64,000 nt of DNA from Streptomyces sp. ADI96-02 (GTDB lineage Bacteria; Actinomycetota; Actinomycetes; Streptomycetales; Streptomycetaceae), in NCBI RefSeq assembly GCF_003846185.1, contig NZ_ML123034.1:4433850-4497849 (forward strand), read 5' to 3'. The notes beneath the pieces were generated by a model. The model was not told the DNA's origin. It saw only the letters and a list, made by a program, of their open reading frames with translations, and searched no databases. The position numbers were made by a program, and so were the translations under genes. Below, in pieces: positions 35,793 through 44,209 of this stretch (position 1 is its first letter; every line of letters begins with the position of its first letter).

Positions 35793-36887
35793 GTGTCCGC
35801 AGTCTCCTCCCGCCTCCCGGTCTTCCCCTGGGACAGGCTCGCGCCCTACAAGAAGACCGCCCAGGCCCATCCGGACGGCATCGTGGACCTGTCGGTCGGC
35901 ACGCCGGTCGACCCGGTGCCCGCCGTGGTCCAGCAGGCGCTCACCGCCGCCGCGGACAGCCCCGGCTACCCGACGGTGTGGGGGACCGAGGCCCTGCGCG
36001 ACGCGATCACCGGCTGGCTGGAGGGCCGCCTGGGCGCGGTCGGGGTGACGCACGAGAACGTGCTGCCGGTCGTCGGCTCCAAGGAGCTGGTGGCCTGGCT
36101 GCCGACCCAGCTCGGGCTCGGCCCCGGCGACCAGGTGGCCTACCCGCGGCTCGCCTATCCGACGTACGAGGTCGGCGCGCGGCTCTGCGGGGCCGAGCCC
36201 GTCGTCTACGACGACCCCACCGAGCTGGACCCGGCGAGGCTGCGGCTCCTGTGGCTCAACTCGCCGTCGAACCCGACCGGCCGGGTGCTGGCCAAGGACG
36301 AGCTGACCCGGATCGTGGCGTGGGCGCGCGAGCACGGGGTGCTGGTCTTCAGCGACGAGTGCTACCTGGAGCTGGGCTGGGACGCCGAACCGGTCTCGGT
36401 GCTCCACCCGGACGTGTGCGGCGACGGCCACCAGGGCGTCGTGGCCGTCCACTCGCTCTCCAAGCGCTCCAACCTGGCCGGCTACCGGGCCGCCTTCATC
36501 GCCGGTGACGCGGACGTCCTCGGGGAGCTGCTGGCGATCCGCAAGCACGGCGGCATGATGACGCCCGCCCCGGTCCAGGCCGCCGCCGTCGCCGCGCTCG
36601 GCGACGACGTGCACGTGGCCGAGCAGCGCGCCCGGTACGCGGACCGCCGCCTCGCCCTGCGCTCCGCCCTGGAGGCGCACGGCTTCCGGATCGAGCACAG
36701 CGAGGCGAGCCTCTACCTGTGGGCGACGCGCGACGAGCCGTGCTGGCGGACCGTGGAACACCTGGCCGGACTGGGCATCCTGGTGGCGCCCGGCGACTTC
36801 TACGGACCGGCGGGCGAGCGCTTCGTCCGCGTGGCGTTCACGGCCACCGACGAGCGGGTGGCCGCGGCGGTCAAGCGCCTGTCCTGA
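35793..36887 (+). CDS. dapC: Succinyldiaminopimelate aminotransferase DapC
   Basis: 364-residue fold-type I PLP aminotransferase. The PLP lysine is Lys224 in SLSKRSNLAGYR. Asn/Pro motif SPSNPTG (157-163) and SDECYLEL (188-194) are present. The start MSAVSSRLPVFPWDRLAPYK and the length match actinobacterial DapC, which converts N-succinyl-2-amino-6-ketopimelate to N-succinyl-LL-DAP in lysine and peptidoglycan synthesis. dapE, a later step, is 2 kb downstream. The GTG at 35793 follows a purine-rich repeat. Confidence 0.92.
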   Translation: MSAVSSRLPVFPWDRLAPYKKTAQAHPDGIVDLSVGTPVDPVPAVVQQALTAAADSPGYPTVWGTEALRDAITGWLEGRLGAVGVTHENVLPVVGSKELVAWLPTQLGLGPGDQVAYPRLAYPTYEVGARLCGAEPVVYDDPTELDPARLRLLWLNSPSNPTGRVLAKDELTRIVAWAREHGVLVFSDECYLELGWDAEPVSVLHPDVCGDGHQGVVAVHSLSKRSNLAGYRAAFIAGDADVLGELLAIRKHGGMMTPAPVQAAAVAALGDDVHVAEQRARYADRRLALRSALEAHGFRIEHSEASLYLWATRDEPCWRTVEHLAGLGILVAPGDFYGPAGERFVRVAFTATDERVAAAVKRLS

Positions 36888-36911
36888 CCGCCGCCCGCCC
36901 GCGCGCGGACA

Positions 36912-36951
36912 TGCCGAGGGCCTCGGGAGCGCGCTCCCGAGGCCCTCGGCA
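36912..36951. terminator. Perfect 40-bp palindrome, bidirectional terminator
   Basis: Bases 36912-36931 are the exact reverse complement of 36932-36951. It lies 25 bp after the dapC stop and 18 bp after the stop of the convergent gene, so it can terminate both transcripts. The perfect centre with no loop suggests a cruciform-capable site. Confidence 0.85.
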
Positions 36952-36968
36952 CGAGGTGGGCCGGTGGA

Positions 36969-37421
36969 TCAGCCGATCGGCAGGCCGTTGAGCGGCAGAC
37001 CGCCCACGAGACCGCCGGTGGGCAGGCCGCCGAGGCCCTTGGCCGGCACCACGCCGCCCTCGGTGGCGGCGCCGGCCGCCTCGCCGACCAGCTCGCCCGC
37101 CTGGCCGGCGGTCTTGCCGACGGTCTCCTGGGCGGCCGGGGCCGCGACGGCGGCGGTCCTGCCGACGGCCTTGCCGGCGGCCGGCAGGGCGGTGCCGACG
37201 AGACGCCCGCCGGTGTCGCCGGCGGCCTTGGTGCTCTGCTGGGCGACGCTGTCCACGGTGTTGCCGAGGCCGGCCCCGTCGAGCGCGGTGAGGCCGCCCA
37301 GGTCCGAGGTCTGCGGGAGCTCTGCGGCGCCGGCGGCGCCGGCCGCACCGACCACGGGGGCCGCACCCGCGGCGATCAGCAGCGCGGTACGAGCGATCCG
37401 ACGGGTCAGGGGGAGGGACAT
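36969..37421 (-). CDS. Secreted low-complexity Ala/Gly-rich protein
   Basis: 150 residues from the ATG at 37421 (MSLPLTRRIARTALLIAAGA) with an aaggag site. A Sec signal ends near AGAAGAAE. The mature part has no cysteine and is built from Ala, Gly, Val, Thr and Leu with repeating ...AAxxTVGKTAG... segments. It ends GGLPTGGLVGGLPLNGLPIG with GGLP/NGLP repeats. This resembles small secreted Streptomyces proteins that databases often mislabel as ATP-binding. No ATP motif is present. Function is unknown; a surface or matrix role is a guess. Confidence 0.75.
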   Translation of the reverse strand: MSLPLTRRIARTALLIAAGAAPVVGAAGAAGAAELPQTSDLGGLTALDGAGLGNTVDSVAQQSTKAAGDTGGRLVGTALPAAGKAVGRTAAVAAPAAQETVGKTAGQAGELVGEAAGAATEGGVVPAKGLGGLPTGGLVGGLPLNGLPIG

Positions 37422-37719
37422 GATGCTCCTTCGACGGGTTTCAGCTGTTCGGGATCTGGCTCTGTCCGGTGACTCGGACGCCCTGACAACCGGTCCGGGG
37501 GCGGGGGAGGTTGCGGTGAACGAAGGTAAAGACTGAGCAATGCGTCCGATAATCCGCAGCGGAAGAACCCGGGCAAACAATGCATTCCGCAGCCGCCGGG
37601 AGAACCGTCACTTCCCTTGGGCGCCAAGGAGAACGGTCGTGGAGGCGCGAGCTGCGCGCAGCGCCCCCGAGAAGGTCCGAGGGCCCGCTCCCAAGGGTCC
37701 GTACGGGTGACGGGACGGA

Positions 37720-38649
37720 CTACTGAGCGAGCCGGATTCCGACCGCCGCCGTGCCCGGTTCCTCATCCTTCGTCCGTTCGGTCCGCCAGCCCGACGCGGC
37801 GTCCCAGACCCGGTCCGCGTAGCTGACGCGCTCGATCCGCAGCGCGTCCGCCCGCGCCACCGCCCAGTGCGCCAGCTCCCAGCCGCGCCGCACCGAGGTC
37901 CCGCTCTTCGCCCGCGCCTCCGCCTCCGCCGGGACCGGCACCGACACCGCGCCGGCCGCGGCGGAACCCGCCGCCCGCGCCGCCGGCAGCACCTCCCTGC
38001 CGAAGGCCCGCACCAGCTCGGCCCGCACCCGGTCCGCGTCGCCCGGACCGGCCGCGGCGGCCGTGGACGGCGTGCAGTCCAGCGCCGCCGGCCTGCGCCC
38101 GGTCAGCGCGGCCGACAGCAGCGCCGCGTCCGGCTCGTGCCGCGCGTACGCCAGCGGGAAGGCGCTGCGCTGGACGCGCTGCGCCGCCACCGTCAGCGGG
38201 AGGCGCGCGTAGCCGGGGACCTCGGCCAGTTCCTCGTAGAACTTCCCGGCCGAGTAGACCGGATCCATGATCTGCCGTTCGCTGCCCCAGCCCTGCGACG
38301 GCCGCTGCTGGAACAGGCCCAGCGAGTCCCGGTCCCCGTAGGGGAGGTTGCGCAGCGTCGACTCCTGGAGGGCCGTCGCCAGCGCGATCGTCACCGCCCG
38401 TTCCGGCAGGCCCCGGGTGGTGCCCACGGCGGAGATCGTCGCCGCGTTCCCCGCCTGCTCCAGGGTCACCTCGTGCGTACGGGCGCCGTCGCCGGAGCCG
38501 TCCGGCCCGCGCACGGTGCAACGCGGCGGGTCCCACGTACCGGTGGCGTACTGCGCGGCCAGATAACCGCCGAGCGCGGCGAGCGCGACGAGGCCCGCCA
38601 GGCAGCGGAGAAGACGGCTGCGTCGGGCGGGTCTCGCTGTCCGGGGCAC
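37720..38649 (-). CDS. Membrane-anchored lysozyme-like (transglycosylase-fold) protein
   Basis: 309 residues from a GTG at 38649. An N-terminal membrane anchor lies at about 14-32. The segment ALATALQESTLRNLPYGDRD followed by DSLGLFQQRPSQGWG resembles the catalytic region of lysozyme-like transglycosylases, with Glu in LQES as candidate acid. The C-terminal half is Ala-rich with ELAHWAVARADALRIERVSY. Homologues in Streptomyces are often labelled heavy metal transporter, which nothing here supports. It is divergent from dapE, so a cell-wall role fits the context, but activity is unproven. Confidence 0.7.
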   Translation of the reverse strand: MPRTARPARRSRLLRCLAGLVALAALGGYLAAQYATGTWDPPRCTVRGPDGSGDGARTHEVTLEQAGNAATISAVGTTRGLPERAVTIALATALQESTLRNLPYGDRDSLGLFQQRPSQGWGSERQIMDPVYSAGKFYEELAEVPGYARLPLTVAAQRVQRSAFPLAYARHEPDAALLSAALTGRRPAALDCTPSTAAAAGPGDADRVRAELVRAFGREVLPAARAAGSAAAGAVSVPVPAEAEARAKSGTSVRRGWELAHWAVARADALRIERVSYADRVWDAASGWRTERTKDEEPGTAAVGIRLAQ

Positions 38650-38708
38650 GCGCTCACGGTACTGGAGGGCGCGCGATGACCGCCGTAGAAGTCGCTAGGG
38701 TCGGGGGC

Positions 38709-39788
38709 ATGGCCGAAAGCACGCTTGACCTCACCTTGGACGGCCCGGCGCTCACCGCCCGGCTGGTCGACTTCCCCTCGGTCAGCGGAGAGGAGCGGGC
38801 CCTCGCCGACGCGATCGAGTCGGCCCTGCGCGCCCTGCCCCACCTGACCGTCGACCGGCACGGCAACAACGTCGTCGCCCGCACGCACCTCGGCCGCGCC
38901 GAGCGCGTCGTGCTCGCCGGGCACATCGACACCGTGCCGATCGCCGACAACGTCCCCTCCCGGCTCGACGGCGACGGCATCCTCTGGGGCTGCGGGACCT
39001 CCGACATGAAGTCCGGGGTCGCCGTGCAGCTCCGGATCGCCGCGACGGTGCCCGAGCCCAACCGCGACCTCACGTTCGTCTTCTACGACAACGAGGAGGT
39101 CGCCGGGCACCTCAACGGCCTCGGCCACATCGCCGCCGCCCGCCCCGACTGGATCAGCGGGGACTTCGCCGTGCTGCTGGAGCCCTCCGACGCGCAGGTC
39201 GAGGGCGGCTGCCAGGGCTCACTCCGGATGCACCTGCGGACGACGGGGGAGCGGGCCCACTCCGCGCGCAGCTGGATGGGGTCCAACGCCGTCCACGCCG
39301 CCGCCCCGGTCCTCGCCCGGCTCGCCGCGTACGAACCGCGCCGCCCGGTCGTCGACGGCCTCGAATACCACGAAGGGCTGAACGCCGTCGGCATCGAGGG
39401 CGGGGTCGCCACCAACGTCATCCCGGACGCCTGCACCGTCGTGGTCAACTACCGCTACGCCCCCGACCGCACCGAGGAGGAGGCCGTCGCCCACGTCCGC
39501 GAGGTCTTCGCGGACTGCGGCGTCGACGAGTTCGTCGTCGACGACCACTCCGGGGCCGCGATGCCCGGCCTCTCGCATCCGGCCGCCCAGGCGTTCATGA
39601 CCGCCGTCGGCGGCACCGCCCGGCCGAAGTTCGGCTGGACCGACGTCTCCCGCTTCGGCGCCCTCGGCGTCCCCGCGGTGAACTACGGCCCCGGCGACCC
39701 GATGTACGCCCACAAGCGCGACGAGCACGTGGCCGTCGAGAAGATCACCCACTGCGAGGACCGGCTGCGCTCCTGGCTCACGGGCTGA
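38709..39788 (+). CDS. dapE: Succinyl-diaminopimelate desuccinylase DapE
   Basis: 359-residue M20 metallohydrolase that cleaves N-succinyl-LL-DAP to LL-DAP and succinate. Metal and catalytic motifs are AGHIDTVP (His72), GTSDMKSG (Asp99) and FYDNEEV (Glu129/Glu130). The dimerisation domain follows, and the last metal-ligand His is likely in MYAHKRDEHV. The ATG at 38709 is preferred to 38676. It works after DapC, encoded 2 kb upstream; dapD is not in this window. Confidence 0.94.
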   Translation: MAESTLDLTLDGPALTARLVDFPSVSGEERALADAIESALRALPHLTVDRHGNNVVARTHLGRAERVVLAGHIDTVPIADNVPSRLDGDGILWGCGTSDMKSGVAVQLRIAATVPEPNRDLTFVFYDNEEVAGHLNGLGHIAAARPDWISGDFAVLLEPSDAQVEGGCQGSLRMHLRTTGERAHSARSWMGSNAVHAAAPVLARLAAYEPRRPVVDGLEYHEGLNAVGIEGGVATNVIPDACTVVVNYRYAPDRTEEEAVAHVREVFADCGVDEFVVDDHSGAAMPGLSHPAAQAFMTAVGGTARPKFGWTDVSRFGALGVPAVNYGPGDPMYAHKRDEHVAVEKITHCEDRLRSWLTG

Positions 39789-39871
39789 CACCCGGCATTC
39801 CCCCGCACGCCACCTCCGTGGATCTACGCTGGCCGGACAGAGCACACGCAGGTCGGTGGAGGGAGCGGAAC

Positions 39872-40657
39872 ATGGGCAACGCCGAGGACGCACGGATCCC
39901 CGAGGGCGCGGAGGTCCCCGACGGCGCGGTCGGGCCCGAGGAGCAGTGGCTGGGCCCGGTGGTGCGCCGCCGGGAGCAGGTCCAGCCCGGCACGACCGAC
40001 CAGCGGCTGCTGGACTCCGAGGGCGACTCCGAATGGGTGCACACCGACCCCTGGCGGGTGATGCGCATCCAGTCGGAGTTCGTCGAGGGCTTCGGCGCGC
40101 TCGCCGAACTGCCGAGCGCGATCAGCGTCTTCGGCTCGGCCCGCACCCCGGCCGGCACACCGGAGTACGAGGCGGGCGTGGAGATCGGCCGCGCCCTGGT
40201 CGACGCGGGCTTCGCGGTGATCACCGGCGGCGGACCGGGCGCGATGGAGGCCGCCAACAAGGGGGCCCGGGAGGCGAAGGGCGTCTCGGTCGGACTCGGC
40301 ATCGAGCTGCCGTTCGAGTCGGGGCTCAATCCGCACGTCGACATCGGCGTCAACTTCCGCTACTTCTTCGTCCGCAAGACGATGTTCGTGAAGTACGCCC
40401 AGGGCTTCGTCGTGCTGCCCGGCGGCCTCGGCACCCTGGACGAACTGTTCGAGGCGCTGACCCTCGTCCAGACCGGCAAGGTCACCCGCTTCCCCATCGT
40501 CCTGTTCGGCTCCGCCTACTGGGGCGGCCTGGTCGACTGGCTGCGCGGGACGGTGGTGGGCCAGGGCAAGGCGTCGGAGAAGGACCTGCTGCTCTTCCAC
40601 GTCACCGACGACGTCGAGGAGGCGGTCATGATGGTGACGAAGGAGGTCGGCCGCTAG
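39872..40657 (+). CDS. LOG family protein (TIGR00730-type Rossmann fold)
   Basis: 261 residues from the ATG at 39872 (MGNAEDARIPEG) behind ggaggga. The LOG hallmark PGGLGTLDE and the upstream GGGPGAMEAANKGA are intact, as in cytokinin-activating phosphoribohydrolases that release a nucleobase from a nucleoside 5'-monophosphate. The N-terminal ~80 residues are an extension typical of actinobacterial members. The physiological substrate in Streptomyces is uncertain. A mycobacterial LOG homologue lies in the same neighbourhood. Confidence 0.88.
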   Translation: MGNAEDARIPEGAEVPDGAVGPEEQWLGPVVRRREQVQPGTTDQRLLDSEGDSEWVHTDPWRVMRIQSEFVEGFGALAELPSAISVFGSARTPAGTPEYEAGVEIGRALVDAGFAVITGGGPGAMEAANKGAREAKGVSVGLGIELPFESGLNPHVDIGVNFRYFFVRKTMFVKYAQGFVVLPGGLGTLDELFEALTLVQTGKVTRFPIVLFGSAYWGGLVDWLRGTVVGQGKASEKDLLLFHVTDDVEEAVMMVTKEVGR

Positions 40658-40735
40658 GCCGCCCCGTTCCGGCCGCGCCCCGCCCTCGCCCCGGCGCGCC
40701 TCGCCCCGGCCCCCGCCCGGCCGGGGCGGCGGACC

Positions 40736-41608
40736 CTACGCCAGCCCCCTGCGCGCCACCGCCGGAGCCCGGTGCCCCGCGATCGACGCCACCATGTCCA
40801 GCACCTGCCGCGTCTCCGCCACCTCGTGCACCCGGTACACCCGCGCCCCGAGCCAGGCGGAGACGGCCGTCGTCGCCAGCGTGCCGACGACCCGCTCCTT
40901 CACCGGCCGGTCCAGCGTCTCCCCGACGAAGTCCTTGTTCGACAACGAGACGAGCACCGGCCAGCCCGTCTCCGCCATCTCGCCGAGCCGCCGCGTCGCC
41001 TCCAGCGAGTGCCGGGTGTTCTTCCCGAAGTCGTGCCCGGGGTCGATCATGATCCCGTCCGGCCGCACGCCCAGCGCCACCGCCCGCTCCGCCAGGCCCA
41101 CCGTCACCCGCAGGACGTCCGCCATCACGTCCTCGTACGCGATCCGGTGCGGCCGGGTCCGCGGCTCCGCGCCGCCCGCGTGCGTGCACACCAGCCCCGC
41201 CCCGTACCGGGCGGCGACCTCCGCCAGCCGCGGGTCGACCCCGCCCCACGCGTCGTTCAGCAGGTCGGCCCCCGCCTCGCAGACCGCCTCGCCCACCTCG
41301 TGGCGCCAGGTGTCGACGCTGATCACCACGTCCGGGTGGCGGCGGCGGACCTCGGCGACGAACCCGACCGTGCGGCGCGCCTCCTCCTCGGCGGTCACCT
41401 CGTCGCCGGGCCCGGCCTTCACCCCGCCGATGTCGATGATCGCCGCGCCCTCGGCGACCGCCTGCTCGACCCGGGCGAGCGCGGGCTCGTCGAGGAACGT
41501 GGCGCCGCGGTCGTAGAAGGAGTCCGGGGTCCGGTTCACGATCGCCATGATCACCGGCTCGTGCGGGCCGAACTCCCGCCGCCCCAGCCTCAGCGCACCC
41601 TCTCGCAT
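40736..41608 (-). CDS. folP2: Dihydropteroate synthase-like protein (FolP2 type)
   Basis: 290 residues from the ATG at 41608 (MREGALRLGRREF) with a strong gaggagga site. It has the TIM-barrel DHPS layout: IVNRTPDSFYDRG, IIDIGGVKAGPG, SVDTW, NDAWGG, MIDPGHDFGK, VSLSNKDF and RVYRVHEV. Several catalytic loops differ from true FolP: the STRPG loop is replaced by VKAGPG, and SRKSF is SNKDF. In mycobacteria the paralogue in this same neighbourhood, FolP2, is reported to lack normal DHPS activity. So it is probably a DHPS-fold protein with a different or unknown role. Confidence 0.85.
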   Translation of the reverse strand: MREGALRLGRREFGPHEPVIMAIVNRTPDSFYDRGATFLDEPALARVEQAVAEGAAIIDIGGVKAGPGDEVTAEEEARRTVGFVAEVRRRHPDVVISVDTWRHEVGEAVCEAGADLLNDAWGGVDPRLAEVAARYGAGLVCTHAGGAEPRTRPHRIAYEDVMADVLRVTVGLAERAVALGVRPDGIMIDPGHDFGKNTRHSLEATRRLGEMAETGWPVLVSLSNKDFVGETLDRPVKERVVGTLATTAVSAWLGARVYRVHEVAETRQVLDMVASIAGHRAPAVARRGLA

Positions 41609-41826
41609 CCCCTGTCTCCTCCTCAGTGGCCCGGCAGCGCCTCGAAGTCTCCCCTGTGGATCATGCCGGGCCCGCGTGCCCCGGAACCGTACCGCGCGCC
41701 CCGCACCCGCCCCGGCCCGGCCGCCCCCACCGCCGCCGGCCGCCGCGATCCGGGTGAAAGACACGCACCGCCGACGCCGCATGGCACGATCGGGGCCGAC
41801 GAGGTTTCCGCCCCGAGGAGATGCGC

Positions 41827-42252
41827 GTGTTCTGGTATTTGCTGCTCACGATGGTCGTGGTGGTCACCGCGGTCACGCTCGCGGTGGTCGGCGGCGGCGG
41901 GAGCGCGGTGCTCCAGGACGTGACCCCCGAGCGGTTCACCGATCCACTGCCCGCCAACCGCCCGGTGGGCCGCGCCGACGTCGAGGCGCTGCGCCTGCCC
42001 ATGACCGTCCGCGGCTACCGGATGACGGACGTCGACGAGGCGCTGTCGCGGCTCGGCGCGGAGCTGGCCGAGCGGGACGCCCGGATCGCGGAGCTGGAGT
42101 CGGCGCTGGCCGGGGCGCAGGCGTCCGCGGTGACCGGACCCGACCTCTTCGAGCAGCCCGGCGGGCAGGGCGCGGGCCGCGGCGACGAGCGGCCCGCCCC
42201 GCCGCACGGCCCGTCCGGCGGTCCGGACCGCACCGAGGAGGACGGACGATGA
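41827..42252 (+). CDS. DivIVA-domain membrane protein
   Basis: 141 residues. The N-terminal membrane segment (WYLLLTMVVVVTAVTLAVVG) is followed by the DivIVA-like sequence MTVRGYRMTDVDEALSRLGA, a coiled coil of about 25 residues (ELAERDARIAELESALAGAQ) and a Gly/Pro-rich tail. The GTG at 41827 is chosen because GAGGAG (41815-41820) would leave no spacer before the ATG at 41821. It overlaps the glycosylase gene by ATGA. A mycobacterial DivIVA-domain homologue is next to tagA too. It may be a minor cell-pole or septum factor. Confidence 0.8.
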   Translation: MFWYLLLTMVVVVTAVTLAVVGGGGSAVLQDVTPERFTDPLPANRPVGRADVEALRLPMTVRGYRMTDVDEALSRLGAELAERDARIAELESALAGAQASAVTGPDLFEQPGGQGAGRGDERPAPPHGPSGGPDRTEEDGR

Positions 42253-42854
42253 GCGGCGACGCCGTGGCGGGACCCGACGGCGGCCTACGCTGCCCGTGGG
42301 CCCTGTCCACCGAGGACTACCTCGACTACCACGACGCCGAGTGGGGCCGCCCGGTCCGGGGCGACGACGCCCTGTTCGAACGGCTCAGCCTGGAGGCGTT
42401 CCAGTCCGGCCTCTCCTGGATCACGATCCTGCGCCGCCGGGAGACCTTCCGGGCGGCCTTCAGCGGGTTCCGGATCGCCGAGGTCGCCCGCTTCACCGAC
42501 ACCGACCGGGAGCGGCTGCTGGCCGACCCCGGCATCATCCGCAACCGGGCCAAGGTCGACGCCACCCTCGCCAACGCGAAGGTGCTCGCCGACTGGCCGG
42601 CCGGGGAGCTGGACGAACTGATCTGGTCCTACGCCCCGGACCCGGCCGGCCGGCCCGCCCCGCGCGCCCTGGCCGACGTCCCCGCGGTCACCCCCGGGTC
42701 CATCGCGCTCGCCAAGGAGCTGAAGAAGCGGTCGATCCGCTTCGTCGGCCCCACCACCGCCTACGCCCTGATGCAGGCGTGCGGGCTGGTCGACGACCAC
42801 CTCGCCGACTGCGTGGCGCGCGGCGGACCCGAAGGCGCTCACTCGCCCCGGTAG
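42249..42854 (+). CDS. tag: DNA-3-methyladenine glycosylase I
   Basis: 201 residues. The zinc-snap residues of the Tag family are all present: Cys15 (RCPWAL), His28 (YHDAEWG), His184 and Cys188 (DDHLADC). The active-site region LSLEAFQSGLSW is typical. It removes 3-methyladenine from DNA in base excision repair. It starts in ATGA overlap with the DivIVA-domain gene and its last 16 bases overlap the convergent crotonase gene. Confidence 0.94.
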   Translation: MSGDAVAGPDGGLRCPWALSTEDYLDYHDAEWGRPVRGDDALFERLSLEAFQSGLSWITILRRRETFRAAFSGFRIAEVARFTDTDRERLLADPGIIRNRAKVDATLANAKVLADWPAGELDELIWSYAPDPAGRPAPRALADVPAVTPGSIALAKELKKRSIRFVGPTTAYALMQACGLVDDHLADCVARGGPEGAHSPR

Positions 42855-43651
42855 ACCGGCTTCTCCTTGGCGAGGAACGCCTCCACGGCGATGGTGTGGT
42901 CCAGCGAGGCGCCCGCCCGCGTCTGGAGTTCGTCCTCCTTCTCCAGCGTCTCGGCGAGCGTGTGCCCGGCCCCGTACGCCATCGACTCCTTGATCCCGGC
43001 GTACGCCACCGTCGGCCCCTCGGCCAGCGCCCGCGCCACCTCCCGGGCCCGCTCCGCCAGCTCGGCGGCGGGCACCACCCGGTTGGCGACGCCCAGGTCG
43101 TAGGCGTCCTGCGCGGAGATCGAACGCGGGAAGAACAGCAGGTCGGCGGCGCGGCTTTGGCCGATCAGCCGGGGCAGCGTCCAGGACACGCCCGAGTCGG
43201 CCGTCAGCGCGACGCCCGCGAAGGAGGTGGTGAAGGAGGCGGTGTCGGCCACCACGCGGTAGTCGGCCGCCAGGGCGAAGCCGAACCCGGCGCCCGCCGC
43301 GACGCCGTTGACCCCGGCCACGACCGGCTTCGGCATCTCGGTGATCGCCCGGACGATCGGGTTGTAGTGCTCGCGCACGGTGCTCAGCGCGTTGCCGCTG
43401 CCCGCCTCACGGGTGGCCGCGAGGGTGGCGACGTGCTCCTTGAGGTCCTGGCCGACGCAGAACGCGCGCCCGGTAGCGGTGAGCAGGACCGCCCGCACGC
43501 CCCGGTCCGCCGCCGCGTCCCGCAGCGCGTCCCGGAGCGCCGCCTTCGCCGCCGTGTTCATCGCGTTCATCGCGTCGGGCCGGTTGATCGTGATCGTCGC
43601 GAGACCGTCGCTCACGTCGTAGAGCACGCTGGTCGCCGGTTCGTCTGCCAT
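42839..43651 (-). CDS. Enoyl-CoA hydratase/isomerase (crotonase family)
   Basis: 270 residues from the ATG at 43651 (MADEPATSVLYDVSDG) behind gagggga. Crotonase oxyanion motifs are GRAFCVGQDLKEH and NGVAAGAGFGFALAADYRV. The region FAGVALTADSGVSWTLPRLI has Asp instead of the classic second Glu, as in PaaG-type isomerases of phenylacetate metabolism, so a hydratase role is not certain. It overlaps the convergent tag gene by 16 bp. Confidence 0.9.
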   Translation of the reverse strand: MADEPATSVLYDVSDGLATITINRPDAMNAMNTAAKAALRDALRDAAADRGVRAVLLTATGRAFCVGQDLKEHVATLAATREAGSGNALSTVREHYNPIVRAITEMPKPVVAGVNGVAAGAGFGFALAADYRVVADTASFTTSFAGVALTADSGVSWTLPRLIGQSRAADLLFFPRSISAQDAYDLGVANRVVPAAELAERAREVARALAEGPTVAYAGIKESMAYGAGHTLAETLEKEDELQTRAGASLDHTIAVEAFLAKEKPVYRGE

Positions 43652-43964
43652 TGCGGTATCCCCTCGCTGCCGGGCATCGTTGCCCTGCACGCAAGCATGG
43701 CCGACCGCGGGCGGGGCGGAGATGTGACCTGCGTCTAACAATTGGCTTCCGCCCAGGGGTGCGGGGTGGCGCAGTATCGCAGCCGGATCGCCGAATTGAG
43801 TGGTTTTGAGAGAGTGCGTTGCGGAAGCGATGCAGACCGATGTTGGTCATCGGGGTCGTTGATGCGGGATAATGGCGAAGAAGCAATGTGTTCGATGCCG
43901 GTGAGGCAGCGCCTGTCATGGGGCCGCCGGTTGCGATGAGCTGGTTTCAGGAAGGGGAACGAGC
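43652..43964 (+). promoter_or_regulatory. Divergent promoter region, crotonase and DUF3117 genes
   Basis: About 310 bp with no supportable gene. A possible sigma-70-type promoter toward the DUF3117 gene is TTGGTC (43843-43848) and GATAAT (43868-43873) with 19-bp spacing. The region is noticeably less GC-rich than the flanks. Confidence 0.4.
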
Positions 43965-44132
43965 ATGGCGGCCATGAAGCCGCGGACGGGCGACGGCCCG
44001 CTCGAGGTGACAAAGGAGGGGCGGGGCATCGTCATGCGCGTTCCGCTCGAAGGCGGCGGTCGGCTTGTCGTCGAGCTGACTCCGGACGAGGCCGATGCCC
44101 TCGGCGACGCGCTGAAGAAGGTCGTCGGCTGA
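43965..44132 (+). CDS. DUF3117 family small protein
   Basis: 55 residues: MAAMKPRTGDGPLEVTKEGR, then a beta-rich core with RVPLEGGGRLVVELTPDEADAL and the ending DALKKVVG. It is strongly conserved in actinobacteria and occupies the position of mycobacterial Rv1211 next to tagA. Function is unknown. The ATG at 43965 has a GGAAGGGG-type site; a perfect 18-bp terminator follows, so it is a monocistronic, probably abundant mRNA. Confidence 0.93.
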   Translation: MAAMKPRTGDGPLEVTKEGRGIVMRVPLEGGGRLVVELTPDEADALGDALKKVVG

Positions 44133-44151
44133 CGCGGAACGCCCATCACCT

Positions 44152-44194
44152 GCACCACTGCCCCGGCACGGATGACGTGCCGGGGCAGTGGTGC
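44152..44194 (+). terminator. Terminator of the DUF3117 gene
   Basis: A perfect 18-bp stem (44152-44169 with 44177-44194) with a 7-base loop, 19 bp after the stop codon. One of the strongest hairpins in the window. Confidence 0.9.
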
Positions 44195-44209
44195 GTCCGG
44201 GCCCGGACG

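Noticed and set aside
43742..43939. 65-residue ORF upstream of the DUF3117 gene
   Set aside because: No ribosome site, atypical codon use, and it covers the likely promoter of the next gene.
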